Part shown: positions 33,291-43,939 of the stretch, one piece after another
Numbering within the stretch: position 1 is the first letter of the stretch
Layout: each line of letters opens with the position of its first letter
Origin: Macropodus opercularis
Lineage: Eukaryota; Chordata; Actinopteri; Anabantiformes; Osphronemidae
Assembly: GCA_030770545.1 (NCBI GenBank)
Contig: CM061097.1
Coordinates: 19,300,501-19,364,500, forward strand
DNA: 64,000 bases
Direction of reading: 5' to 3'
Program-made: the position numbers and the translations under genes
Notes under the pieces: model-generated
What the model was told of the DNA's origin: nothing
Seen by the model: the letters and a program-made list of their open reading frames with translations, nothing else
Database searches by the model: none

Positions 33291-34392
33291 CTTGTACTAA
33301 CTATCGCTGATTGCAATGAAGAACGTTTGCTTTTGTCTGATTTTGTACTAACTATCGCTGACTGCAATGAAGAACGTTTGCTTTTGTCTGATTTTGTACT
33401 AACTATCGCTGACTGCAATGAAGAACGCTTGATTTTTTCTGACTTTGTACTAACTATCGCTGACTGCAATGAAGAACGTTTGCTATTCTCTGACTTTGTA
33501 CTAACTATCGCTGATTGTAATGAAGAACGTTTGCTATTCTCTGACTTTGTACTAACTATCGCTGATTGTAATGAAGAACGTTTGCTATTCTCTGACTTTG
33601 TACTAACTATCGCTGATTGTAATGAAGAACGTTTGCTTTTCTCTGACTGTGTACTAACTATCGCTGATTGTAATGAAGAACGTTTGCTATTCTCTGACTT
33701 TGTACTAACTATCGCTGATTGTAATGAAGAACGTTTGCTTTTCTCTGACTTTGTACTAACTATCGCTGACTGCAATGAAGAACGTTTGCTTTTCTCTCAC
33801 TTTGTACTAACTATCGCTGACTGCAATGAAGAACGTTTGCTATTCTCTGACTTTGTACTAACTATCGCTGATTGTAATGAAGAACGTTTGCTTTTCTCTC
33901 ACTTTGTACTAACTATCGCTGACTGCAATGAAGAACGTTTGCTATTCTCTGACTTTGTACTAACTATCGCTGATTGTAATGAAGAACGTTTGCTTTTCTC
34001 TCACTTTGTACTAACTATCGCTGACTGCAATGAAGAACGCTTGCTTTTCTCTTACTTTGTACTAACTATCGCTGACTGCAATGAAGAACGCTTGTTTTTC
34101 TCTGACTTTGTACTAACTATCGCTGACTGCAATGAAGAACGTTTGCTTTTCTCTCACTTTGTACTAACTATCGCTGACTGCAATGAAGAACGCTTGCTTT
34201 TCTCTTACTTTGTACTAACTATCGCTGACTGCAATGAAGAACGTTTGCTTTTCTCTGACTTTGTACTAACTATCGCTGACTGCAATGAAGAACACTTGCT
34301 TTTCTCTGACTGTGTACCAACTTTCGCTGACTGCAATGAAGAACGTTTGCTTTTCTCTCACTTTGTACTAACTATCGCTGACTGCAATGAAG
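33291..34392. repeat. 51-bp minisatellite, copy A (~21.6 units)
   Basis: Each unit contains TACTAAC, then ATCGCTGACTGCAATGAAG, then a T/C-rich tract. Because 51 is a multiple of three, both strands stay open: the plus frame repeats FVLTIADCNEERLLFSD (17 residues) for 417 codons, and the minus frame repeats SAIVSTKSEKSKRSSLQ. These are not regarded as proteins. The array ends abruptly at 34,392 in the 3' part of the shared module of a 1.6-kb unit. Confidence 0.95.
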
Positions 34393-37235
34393 TTATAACT
34401 GATGCTCGGGACAGGAGGCAGACAGCGGACGCTCCATTCAGAGTGAGTCCAGTGTTCTGAAGCAACTATGTGTAGGTGAAGAATGTGTGTGTAGCTCTGT
34501 GAAATGGTTTAGTCACCTGACGCGTTCTGTGATTTCTTTAGTGGTCAGGGAAAGTTACAGTGAAGTCACGTAGTATATTACGAATACTGAAGTCTTACCT
34601 TGTGTAAGTCATTCATGGGTTTAAAGAGAATCAACCACATGTGTAAGAAAAAGTTCAGCAACATTGTGGCCTATGTTTTAAAGCAGATTTTTTTTGTCTT
34701 CATTTGTGTCACTTTGTGGTAAACCTAGCTTGTATTTAGTTTTATTTGAGTACATTTTAATTTTTAGATTATTCATACATCTAGGGATGTCCCATCTGAA
34801 TAAAATGGGCGTATGACTGATATAATAACATTATAAGCTTTGCGATGACTCCTTCAGTGTCCCGTGTGCATTGCTGATAAGCACACTACAGGATACGTTG
34901 CTCTGAACCAATGTGTCATACAAACTACCTGGCTGAAGAAAGTCACCCAAAGTTAGAGTATGTGTGATAAGGTCCAACCATACGATGAGATGGGAAGATC
35001 AGTGTGAGTGAAAACCCCTGTGTGAATGATAAGCCCATTGAAAGTTTAAGCACCGGCCCAAGTGAATCTACACAACCACAGGGAACAAAATGGGGAAGTT
35101 AGAAGCTTTACCAGGTTGGTCTGTTGGCCAAATGGAACATGCGTTTAGACAGCAGGTAGCATGCGAGGGGTGGCTAAACTGTTGTGTTACAATATATAAG
35201 AAGCTCTGGTGTTAACATCCATCAGAAGACAGTGGTTCGCTGTAGGATGTCTTCCTCATGCCAGCACGTACTAAACATTGAGCTGGTTCATTACACCAAC
35301 ATGCTCCTCTAGTTTTCTCAGTATGTTCCAGCATTTTTCACAAGAAGAAGGTTTTTCCACGACATCTTGTTGTCAGAAGTGGGACGGACAGTTTGCTGAC
35401 TGACGCCTGAGTCCAGACTGAGGGTTACAGCCGGCACAAGGGAAAGGTTCCTCTAAACAGAAAAAGGAAGACTGGATTCCCGCCTGATGTTCGGGACAGG
35501 AGGCGGACAGCGGATGCTCCGTTCACAGTGAGTACAGTGTTATGAACCATCTTGTATATCAACTGCATTTACATCACAGTATTTTACGATGAACCTCTGA
35601 ACCTGTAACACTAACTCATTGTTGAGGCGAAAGCCAACAAGTCTCCTCTCTGTGATGCTCAGGCTACTGATCATTAGTTAACAGGTTTTAGACTGAAAGT
35701 GCAGCTGTATGGAATAGATGCTTTGGGTATTAACAGATTACAGGAGTTCCCTGTAGGTTGGGGCAAAGCATTGATTTGGGCATAGCTTTAAAACTTCTGT
35801 GTCTGCTTACACGTGACTTTGTGTTAAACTTAGCTTGTATTTTGATTAATTTGATTTATATTGGTTTTATTTTTTTAGTATAAAAGCGTGATGGACAGTC
35901 TGCTGACCGGCGCCTGAGTCCAGACTGATGTTTACAGCCGACACCAGGGAAAAGTTCCACCTGCTCCACAGAAACAGGACTGGATTCCCGCCTGACATCC
36001 GGGACAGGAGGCAGACAGCGGACGCTCCATTCAGAGTGAGTCCAGTGTTCTGAAGCAACTATGTGTAGGTGAAGAATGTGTGTGTAGCTCTGTGAGATTG
36101 TTTAGTCACCTGACGCGTTATGTAATTTCTTTAGTGGTCAGTGTTACAGTGAAGTTACATCTAGAATATTACGAATACTGAAGTCTTACCTTGTGTAAGT
36201 CATTCATGGGTTTAAAGAGAATCAACCACCTGTGTAAGAAAATGTTCAGCAACATTGTGGCCTATGTTTTAAATCTGTATTTTAGTTTGTCTTAATTTGT
36301 GTCACTTTGTGGTAAACCTAGCTTGTATTTAGTTTTATTTGAGTTGATTTTATGTTTTAGATTATTCATACATGTAGGGATGTCCCATCTGAATAAAATG
36401 GGCGTATGACTGATATAATAACATCATAAGCTTTGCGATGACTCCTTCAGTGTCCCGTGTGCATTGCTGATAAGCACACTACAGGGTACGTTGCTCTGAA
36501 CCAATGTGTCATACAAACTACCTGGCTGAAGAGAGTCACCCAAAGTTAGAGTATGTGTGATAAGGTCCAACCATACGATGAGATGGGAAGATCAGTGTGA
36601 GTGAAAACCCCTGTGTGAATGATAAGCCCATTGAAAGTTTAAGCACCGGCCCAAGTGAATCTACACAACCACAGGGAACAAAATGGGGAAGTTAGAAGCT
36701 TTACCAGGTTGGTCTGTTGGCCAAATGGAACATGCGTTTAGACAGCAGGTAGCATGCGAGGGGTGGCTAAACCATTGTGTTACAATATATAAGAAGCTCT
36801 GGTGTTAACATCCATCAGAAGACAGTGGTTCGCTGTAGGATGTCTTCCTCATGCCAGCACGTACGAAACATTGAGCTGGTTCATTACACCAACATGCTCC
36901 TCTAGTTTTCTCAGTATGTTCCAGCATTTGAAGAAGGTTTTTCCACGACATCTTGTTGTCAGAAGTGGGACGGACAGTCTGACGCCAGAGTCCAGACTGA
37001 GGGTTACAGCCGACACAAGGGAAAGGTTCCTCTAAACAGAAAAAGGAGGACTGGATTCCCGCCTGATGTTCGGGACAGGAGGCGAACAGCGGATGCTTTG
37101 TTCACAGTGAGTACAGTGTTATGAACCATCTTTTATATCACATAAAAACTGCATTTACATCACAGCATTTTACGATGAACCTCTGAACCTGTAAAACTAA
37201 CTCATTGTTAAGGCGAGAGCCAACAAGTCTCCTTG
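34393..37235. repeat. Second block of 1.6-kb units
   Basis: One partial and one nearly full unit of the same family as 1-4,847, from the shared module (34,405) to GTCTCCTTGTGG. Tract starts ACCTCTGAACCTGTAACA at about 35,593 and again near 37,178 (AACCTGTAAAAC). The PBS-like motifs here have one change each. A short 3'-module remnant follows at 37,236-37,280. Confidence 0.92.
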
Positions 37236-37280
37236 TGGATTCCCGCCTGACATCCAGGACAGGAGGCAGACAGCAGATTT

Positions 37281-37627
37281 GTAGAAATAGTTGTACAATG
37301 ATATTGTATATATGTACAAATAGTTATCCCATTGTTATAATTAATAGTGAAATATTTGAGAGAACAATAAAAAGATTTAAATGGTAGTAATTCATCAGAT
37401 TTTACTAGTGTGTATCTTGGATGAAGTATTTTGATGCAACATCTCTATGAAGCTGAATTTCGCCCTAAATTGTGTTTGAAATAAAATGCACTAACACAGA
37501 AATAGCAATTAAAAATTCTCAGGTGATGAATTAATGTAATTGCCTTCTGCCGTCGTTACAATGTTAAACTCCTGCGTATGAGGAAGGAAACAGTCTGGGA
37601 TCAGCATACAGGGGGAACCTCATATAC
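37281..37627. other. No recognisable feature
   Basis: AT-rich sequence between the repeat block and the PDE9A-like exon. If the PDE gene continued in the minus direction its next intron would lie here, but no further exon is seen before the tandem repeats. Confidence 0.5.
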
Positions 37628-37750
37628 CTGATAGGCATTGTTGTAACCTGTGTGGTGGAGGTCGTGGCACACAGCAGAGGTCAGCATGATCAGCAGGTCC
37701 GTGCTGTTCATCTTACTTCTCAGGTCAGTCAGCCAGATCAAAGCATACAT
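37628..37750 (-). CDS. PDE9A-like catalytic-domain exon
   Basis: Minus strand, 123 bases, exactly 41 codons in phase 0. It is bounded by CCTTTAAACAG and TATCAG then GTATATG. The protein includes MYALIWLTDLRSKM and LTSAVCHDLHHTGYNNAYQ, matching the PDE9A region around the metal-binding His-Asp pair (CHDL-HxxxYNN); the pair itself is kept. Full PDE9A has about 100 residues between this and the upstream exon at 38,174, including another metal-ligand His, and they are absent here. No downstream catalytic exons are seen either. PDE9 enzymes hydrolyse cGMP; this fragment cannot. Confidence 0.75.
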
Positions 37751-38173
37751 CTGTTTAAAGGCAGGGCCACAGTGAAGGCCAGAGGGGGAGCTGTAGATGT
37801 TCTGAGCACAGCATTTGGAAAAAGAAGTGGGATATGTGATAGCAAGGCCATATTCTAGTCCCTTTTTATTCTAGAGCTTTACCAAATTTGTATGACATGA
37901 TTTAAACCCGTTCACACTCTGTCGAATGAACATAAAGGCCCAGAGGAAACGACGTCTATGTTAATGGTAAATCTTAATGCAGGTCGAGAGATGAGGAAGC
38001 GCTCCGCGAAAAGCCATTGAAGCTTTTTAGACCTTAAAGGTTCCAGAACAGGAGGAGCAAAAGATAGAATGTCACATGCCAGTAACATCTTTCTAAACTC
38101 ATTATTATGAAATGATTTTATATTTCTCTAAATCAAAGAGGCAGCTTTAAAGCCACCGAACACATGACTGCAC
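37751..38173. other. Intron-like gap lacking expected PDE9A exons
   Basis: 423 bases with no open, splice-bounded segment on the minus strand. In an intact gene the exons leading to the first metal-binding His should lie between the flanking exons. Confidence 0.5.
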
Positions 38174-38261
38174 CTCCAGTTTATTCCTGAATGAATCCAC
38201 CTGCTTCTTCATCTCGTACACGACTGCAGGAGTTTCCATTTTCTTCTCCGAGCCCTGCAGC
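38174..38261 (-). CDS. PDE9A-like coiled-coil exon
   Basis: 88 bases: one base completing the Arg codon begun in the upstream exon, then 29 codons (LQGSEKKMETPAVVYEMKKQ, VDSFRNKLE). Acceptor GTGTCTCAG, donor CTGGAG then GTGCAG. It aligns in style with the helical linker before the PDE9A catalytic domain. The phase fit to 43,760 is exact, which strongly supports a real host exon pair. Confidence 0.75.
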
Positions 38262-38290
38262 CTGAGACACGCCATCAGTAAGGTCATTAG

Positions 38291-38693
38291 TGTGACAAAG
38301 GGGCTGGTGTGGTAGGAGGTGTGGACCCAATTGCAGACTCAGACCAGGACTAGGCTTGACTTGACTTTATTAACGATACAGACTTGACTGAACACATGAC
38401 TTCACTTGACTTGACTAAACACGCTGACTTGACTGAACACATGACTACACGCTGACACACAGACAAAGACTCACGTGACCTGGAACCACAGACAGCAACA
38501 CTCTCACATACACGATGTACGACGGACCGACAAGGACAGAAACAAGAGGGCAGGCTTAAATACAGAACTAAACAGGAAATTAAACACAGGTGTAACCACT
38601 AATTGCTAGGGAGGAGCACAGAGGGATAACGTGACGTCACAAGACAGACAGAGAACCTGGAGCCCTCAGAGTGCTGAGGGCTGGATTGCAACA
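38291..38693 (-). repeat. LTR, element's 3' copy (left on plus strand)
   Basis: 403 bases. I see no difference from 43,158-43,560 on reading the two side by side. The adjacent plus-strand CCCCCCCTCC at 38,697-38,706 is the polypurine tract read on the other strand. Confidence 0.92.
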
Positions 38694-38708
38694 GAGCCCC
38701 CCCTCCAA
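38694..38708 (-). other. Polypurine tract of the LTR element
   Basis: On the minus strand GGAGGGGGGCTC directly precedes the LTR, the standard plus-strand priming site. Confidence 0.65.
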
Positions 38709-38918
38709 TGCCGGATTCCAGACGGCCTGAGAGCCTGGACCCCATGGCCCAGGCAACTGGAGGGGAGGCTGACAGAACAGACAGGGACCAAAACAGACCA
38801 CGACAAGACATGACAGGCAGACCAGGACAAACAGACCAGACAAGACCGGGAACCACAGAGACAGACAGACACGACATGGGCCAGACCAAACAAAACTTAG
38901 TGCCCATGAATAAAATGT

Positions 38919-41900
38919 TCATAAGTCCCTTAAACCTAAACTCAAAAGGCAGTCCATGGAGCTCCTCGCTCCAGAACAGGAACAGGCCCCTCCCAGGGGT
39001 CGCAGGAAACAGGAACCAGACCCCTCCTTGGGGCCGTCGGCCTCAGGAACAGACGCGAACCCCTCCCTGGGGCCGCTGGACACAGGAACAGACGCGGACC
39101 CCTCCCTGGGGCCGCTGGACACAGGAACAGACGCGGACCCCTCCCTGGGGCCGCTGGACACAGGAACAGACGCGGACCCCTCCCTGGGGCCGCTGGACAC
39201 AGGAACAGACGCGGACCCCTCCCTGGGGCCGCTGGACACCGGAACAGACGCGGACCCCTCCCTGGGGCCGCTGGACACCGGAACAGACGCGGACCCCTCC
39301 CTGGGGCCGCTGGACACCGGAACAGACGCGGACCCCTCCCTGGGGCCGCTGGACACCGGAACAGACGCGGACCCCTCCCTGGGGCCGCTGGACACCGGAA
39401 CAGACGCGGACCCCTCCCTGGGGCCGCTGGACACCGGAACAGACGCGGACCCCTCCCTGGGGCCGCTGGTACAGGAACAGACGCGGACCCCTCCCTGGGG
39501 CCGCTGGTACAGGAACAGACGCGGACCCCTCCCTGGGGCCGCCGGACACAGGAACAGACGCGGACCCCTCCTTGGGGCCGCCAGACTCAGGAACAGATGC
39601 GGACCCCTCCTTGGGGCCGCCAGACTCAGGAACAGATGCGGACCCCTCCTTGGGGCCGCCAGACTCAGGAACAGATGCGGACCCCTCCTTGGGGCCGCCA
39701 GACTCAGGAACAGATGCGGACCCCTCCTTGGGGCCGCCGGACTCAGGAACAGATGCGGACCCCTCCTTGGGGCCGCCGGACTCAGGAACAGATGCGGACC
39801 CCTCCTTGGGGCCGCCGGACTCAGGAACTGATGCGGACCCCTCCTTGGGGCCGCCAGACTCAGGAACAGATGCGGACCCCTCCTTGGGGCCGCCAGACTC
39901 AGGAACAGATGCGGACCCCTCCTTGGGGCCGCCGGACTCAGGAACAGATGCGGACCCCTCCTTGGGGCCGCCGGACTCAGGAACTGATGCGGACCCCTCC
40001 CTGGGGCCGCCGGACACAGGAACAGACGCGGACCCCTCCTTGGGGCCGCCAGACTCAGGAACGGATGCGGACCCCTCCTTGGGGCCGCCAGACTCAGGAA
40101 CGGATGCGGACCCCTCCCTGGGGCCGCCAGACTCAGGAACAGATGCGGACCCCTCCTTGGGGCCGCCAGACTCAGGAACAGATGCGGACCCCTCCTTGGG
40201 GCCGCCAGACTCAGGAACAGATGCGGACCCCTCCTTGGGGCCGCCAGACTCAGGAACAGATGCGGACCCCTCCTTGGGGCCGCCAGAACCAGGAACATAA
40301 GCGGACCCCTCCTTGGGGCCGCCGAACAGGGAACAGATGCAGAGCCTCCGGGCCGCACGAAACCAAGACAGGAACCTGGGTGGCCGGCGTCTGTGGTTGG
40401 CGCGGCGTGAAGGCCTGGGTGGCCGGCGTCTGTGGTTGGCGCGGCGTGAAGGCCTGGGTGGCCGGCGTCTGTGGTTGGCGCGGCGTGAGAGCCTGGGTGG
40501 CCGGCATCGGTGAGTGCTGTGGTGTGGCGGTCTGGGCGGCCGGCGTCTACCCCATCGAAGGCGGAGCCTCCAGGGCGCTCTAGGTGCGCGCGATGTGGTG
40601 GACCTCCCTGGACCCCCAGAGTCAGATGAGGAGGCGGACTCTCCACCAGGAGAGCCGTGGACGGATGTGGGCGCTGGGACGGCCTCTCCACCAGGAGAGC
40701 CGTGGACGGATGTGGGCGCTGGGACGGCCTCTCCACCAGGAGAGCCGTGGACGGATGTGGGCGCTGGGACGGCCTCTCCACCAGGAGAGCCGTGGACGGA
40801 TGTGGGCGCTGGGACGGCCTCTCCACCAGGAGAGCCGTGGACGGATGTGGGCGCTGGGACGGCCTCTCCACCAGGAGAGCCGTGGACGGATGTGGGCGCT
40901 GGGACGGCCTCTCCACCAGGAGAGCCGTGGACGGATGTGGGCGCTGGGACGGCCTCTCCACCAGGAGAGCCGTGGACGGATGTGGGCGCTGGGACGGCCT
41001 CTCCACCAGGAGAGCCGTGGACGGATGTGGGCGCTGGGACGGCCTCTCCACCAGGAGAGCCGTGAACGGATGTGGGCGTAGCGGCCTCTCCTCCTGGAGA
41101 GCCGTGGACAGACGGGGACGTAGCGGCCTCTCCTCCTGGAGAGCCGTGGACAGACTGGGACGTAGCGGCCTCTCCTCCTGGAGAGCCGTGGACAGACTGG
41201 GACGTAGCGGCCTCTCCTCCTGGAGAGCCGTGGACAGACTGGGACGTAGCGGCCTCTCCTCCTGGAGAGCCGTGGACAGACTGGGACGTAGCGGCCTCTC
41301 CTCCTGGAGAGCCGTGGACAGACTGGGACGTAGCGGCCTCTCCTCCTGGAGAGCCGTGGACAGACGTGGACGTAGCGGCCTCTCCTCCTGGAGAGCCGTG
41401 GACAGACGTGGACGTAGCGGCCTCGCCTCCTGGAGAGCCGTAGACAGACGTGGACGTAGCGGCCTCTCCTCCTGGAGAGCCGTGGACAGACGGGGGCGCT
41501 GACCTTAAGAGTCGCGGGGCAGGAACCGGACTCCGGACAGGTGCAGCGGCGTTGAGCCGCTGTTTCCCCGAGTCTGTTCCCTCCAGGGAACAGGGCGACG
41601 GGGCAGATGCAGCGGTGAGGGACCGCTGGCTTTCACCGGTCGGCGTCTCCACCTTAAAACGCCGCGGTGCTGGAGTTGGTGCCACAGGCCGGGGTGCCGA
41701 CATCAGGCGCCGCGGGGCAGGAACCGGACTCCGGATAGGTGCAGCGGCGTTGAGCCGCTGTTTCCCCGAGTCTGTTCCCTCCAGGGAACAGGGCGACGGG
41801 GCAGATGCAGCGGTGAGGGACCGCTGGCTTTCACCGGTCGGCGTCTCCACCTTAAAACGCCGCGGTGCTGGAGTTGGTGCCACAGGCCGGGGTGCCGACA

Positions 41901-43077
41901 TCAGGCGCCGCGGGGCAGGAACCGGACTCCGGATAGGTGCAGCGGCGTTGAGCCGCTGTTTCCCCGAGTCTGTTCCCTCCAGAGAACAGGGCGACGGGGC
42001 AGATGCAGCGGTGAGGGACCGCTGGCTTTCACCGGTCGGCGTCTCCACCTTAAAACGCCGCGGTGCTGGAGCCGGCGCTGCGGGCTGCGGTGCTGACATC
42101 AAGCGCCGCGGGGCAGGAACCGGACTCCGGGTAGGTGCAGCGGGGAGGGCCCGCTGTTTCCCCAAGCCTGGCGTCTCCTCCTGGAGACTGCTGGGCGAAG
42201 GGGCAGGTGCGGCGGTAGGAATCCGCCGACTTTCACCGGCCGGCGTCTCCACCTTAAGCCGCCGCGGTGCTGGAGCCGGCGCTGCGGGCTGCGGTGCTGA
42301 CATCAAGCGCCGCGGGGCAGGAACCGGACTCCGGGTAGGTGCAGCGGGGAGGGCCCGCTGTTTCCCCGAGCCTGGCGTCTCCTCCTGGAGACTGCTGGGC
42401 GAAGGGGCAGGTGCGGCGGTAGGAATCCGCCGACTTTCACCGGCCGGCGTCTCCACCTTAAGCCGCCGCGGTGCTGGAGCCGGCGCTGCGGGCTGCGGTG
42501 CTGACATCAAGCGCCGCGGGGCAGGAACCGGACTCCGGGTAGATGCAGCGGGGAGGGCCCGCTGTTTCCCCAAGCCTGGCGTCTCCTCCTGGAGACTGCT
42601 GGGCGAAGGGGCAGGTGCGGCGGTAGGGATCCGCCGACTTTCACCGGCCGGCGTCTCCACCTTAAAACGCCGGGGTGCTGGGGCTGGAGCCTGGGACACA
42701 AACACTGAATATGAATCGTCCTGTGCGCAGTCCGGCGCACAGGGAACCGACAGGACCACCGAAGGCTGCTCCACCTCCTCCGGTAGCGAACAAGACACAT
42801 CCTGTGCGCAGTCCGGCGCACAGGGAACGAACAGGATCACCGGAGGTGACTCCAACTCCTCCTGCTGGCTTAGAGACAGGTACAGTTCGTCCAACCCTCG
42901 GAAAAGCTCCCTGACCCCGGGGAAACGCCACAAGTCAGGAGCCCCAGCCAAAGCGCTCATGGCATCGGTGCATGCCTGCGCCCTAGCGAGCCGAGTGGGC
43001 CCGCAGTGAGCCAGCCAAACTAGCTGCCTCACCGTGTCCCAAGCCTCAAGGGCTGAATCAAGGTCTGCACTGCTCAT
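38919..43077 (-). CDS. Hyper-repetitive ORF of the LTR element, frameshifted near its end
   Basis: Starts at MSSADLDSALEAWDTV (43,077; the longer frame to 43,197 enters the LTR). About 110 non-repetitive residues (WLAHCGPTRLARAQ, RELFRGLDELYLSLSQQ) precede a Pro/Ala/Ser-rich body. The body has six 66-68-residue repeats with KVETP and PVPAPRR, then a 14-residue repeat (SVHGSPGGEAATSQ), a 15-residue repeat (SVHGSPGGEAVPAPT) and a 13-residue repeat (GPKEGSASVPESG). Two 38-bp units near 39,466 and 39,505 shift the frame, so it stops at 39,043; the expected end in the main frame is at 38,919. No homology to enzyme domains. It may be a Gag-like structural protein or a disordered one. Confidence 0.6.
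39027..40310. repeat. 39-bp minisatellite inside the ORF
   Basis: About 33 copies of a unit containing GGACCCCTCC and GGGGCCGC. Units are 39 bp except two of 38 bp. Plus-strand frames of 291-530 codons here are shadows. Confidence 0.9.
40376..40505. repeat. Second 39-bp repeat (3.3 copies)
   Basis: A distinct unit (CCTGGGTGGCCGGCGTCTGT) repeated three times, encoding an Arg/Pro-rich stretch on the minus strand. Confidence 0.85.
40635..41062. repeat. 45-bp minisatellite inside the ORF
   Basis: About 9.5 near-identical copies with GACGGATGTGGGCGCTGGG, coding 15 residues each on the minus strand. The uniformity implies very recent amplification. Confidence 0.92.
41063..41500. repeat. 42-bp minisatellite inside the ORF
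   Basis: About 10 copies with TCCTCCTGGAGAGCCGTGG. Shares the CTCC...GGAGAGCCGTGGA core with the 45-bp unit, so one probably arose from the other by a 3-bp indel. Confidence 0.92.
41510..42690. repeat. 198-204-bp long repeats inside the ORF
   Basis: Six copies: the first three with a 198-bp period (41,703 to 41,901 to 42,099), the next with 204. They encode the KVETP/PVPAPRR protein repeats on the minus strand. Confidence 0.88.
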
Positions 43078-43157
43078 CTCTCTCTCAAACAATCCTGAAC
43101 AAAAGACTGAAGGAAAAAAAAACTGAGTCCGCTGGGTCCGGAGTGGTCGGTCCGTAC

Positions 43158-43560
43158 TGTGACAAAGGGGCTGGTGTGGTAGGAGGTGTGGACCCAATTG
43201 CAGACTCAGACCAGGACTAGGCTTGACTTGACTTTATTAACGATACAGACTTGACTGAACACATGACTTCACTTGACTTGACTAAACACGCTGACTTGAC
43301 TGAACACATGACTACACGCTGACACACAGACAAAGACTCACGTGACCTGGAACCACAGACAGCAACACTCTCACATACACGATGTACGACGGACCGACAA
43401 GGACAGAAACAAGAGGGCAGGCTTAAATACAGAACTAAACAGGAAATTAAACACAGGTGTAACCACTAATTGCTAGGGAGGAGCACAGAGGGATAACGTG
43501 ACGTCACAAGACAGACAGAGAACCTGGAGCCCTCAGAGTGCTGAGGGCTGGATTGCAACA
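43158..43560 (-). repeat. LTR, element's 5' copy (right on plus strand)
   Basis: 403 bases, apparently identical to the left copy. U3 features read on the minus strand: TGACGTCA and TATTTAAG; AATAAA further on. Followed on the plus strand by ATTAG, the second half of the target duplication. Confidence 0.92.
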
Positions 43561-43759
43561 ATTAGTACTTACACATCCCATCTATAGCTGTTTTGGACAA
43601 AGTGGAAACTTATTGGCTTTGCCCTATAAATTTGATGTTCTTCTTCAAATATAGGAATATTTAACGTGATCACAATTGACTTACTTTTTCAATCGGACTT
43701 TTCCTGAGTAGCGTTATTAAATACTGCCTACTGCCTTCTCTTATTCCACACCTTCCTAC
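43561..43759. other. PDE9A-like intron remnant
   Basis: Between the LTR element and the upstream exon. Contains no exon or repeat that I recognise. Confidence 0.5.
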
Positions 43760-43913
43760 CTTTTCTCCATAGCTGAGAGGTCAAACGGTTCACTCTTGCA
43801 GTTCGCAGCCACCACCTCTAGCTTGTAGCAGGAGTTTGGGATGTTGGGCTCCAGACTCGTGGAGATGTTGATGATGTTGCCTTTGGGGGACTCGGCTGCA
43901 GAGCTAAACAGAT
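43760..43913 (-). CDS. PDE9A-like N-terminal exon
   Basis: 154 bases bounded by CAATTTTGCAG and GAAAAG then GTAGGA. 50 complete codons with 2-base overhangs on each side, so it joins the 38,174 exon exactly. It encodes LFSSAAESPKGNIINISTSL and YKLEVVAANCKSEPFDLS, which parallels the PDE9A N-terminal DLF...A...P...I...P...YK...VA pattern. Upstream coding exons are beyond the window's recognisable part. Minus strand, same direction as the LTR element in its intron. Confidence 0.7.
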
Positions 43914-43939
43914 CTGCAAAATTGTTTTTACACAATTAC

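Larger units (their letters stand above)
38291..43560 (-). mobile_element. Young LTR retroelement with one repeat-built ORF
   Basis: Two 403-bp direct repeats (38,291-38,693 and 43,158-43,560), bounded TG...CA and flanked by ATTAG target duplications, enclose 4.46 kb. Read on the minus strand it has a U3 with TGACGTCA, TATTTAAG, an AATAAA near the R end, and a polypurine tract before the 3' LTR. No primer-binding site matching a common tRNA was recognised. The interior codes a single long repetitive frame; no protease, RT, RNase H or integrase is visible, so it is non-autonomous or uses an unrecognised system. Inserted in a PDE9A-like intron, same orientation. Confidence 0.9.

Noticed and set aside
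33207..34460. 417-codon open frame repeating FVLTIADCNEERLLFSD
   Set aside because: It is a by-product of the 51-bp unit being a multiple of three; the opposite strand is equally open and no start context, splice support or non-repeat domain exists.
38708..40300. Long plus-strand frames (530, 328 and 281 codons) with repeated RTPPWGR-like text
   Set aside because: They are shadows of the minisatellites in the minus-strand LTR element ORF; none begins with a non-repeat domain.
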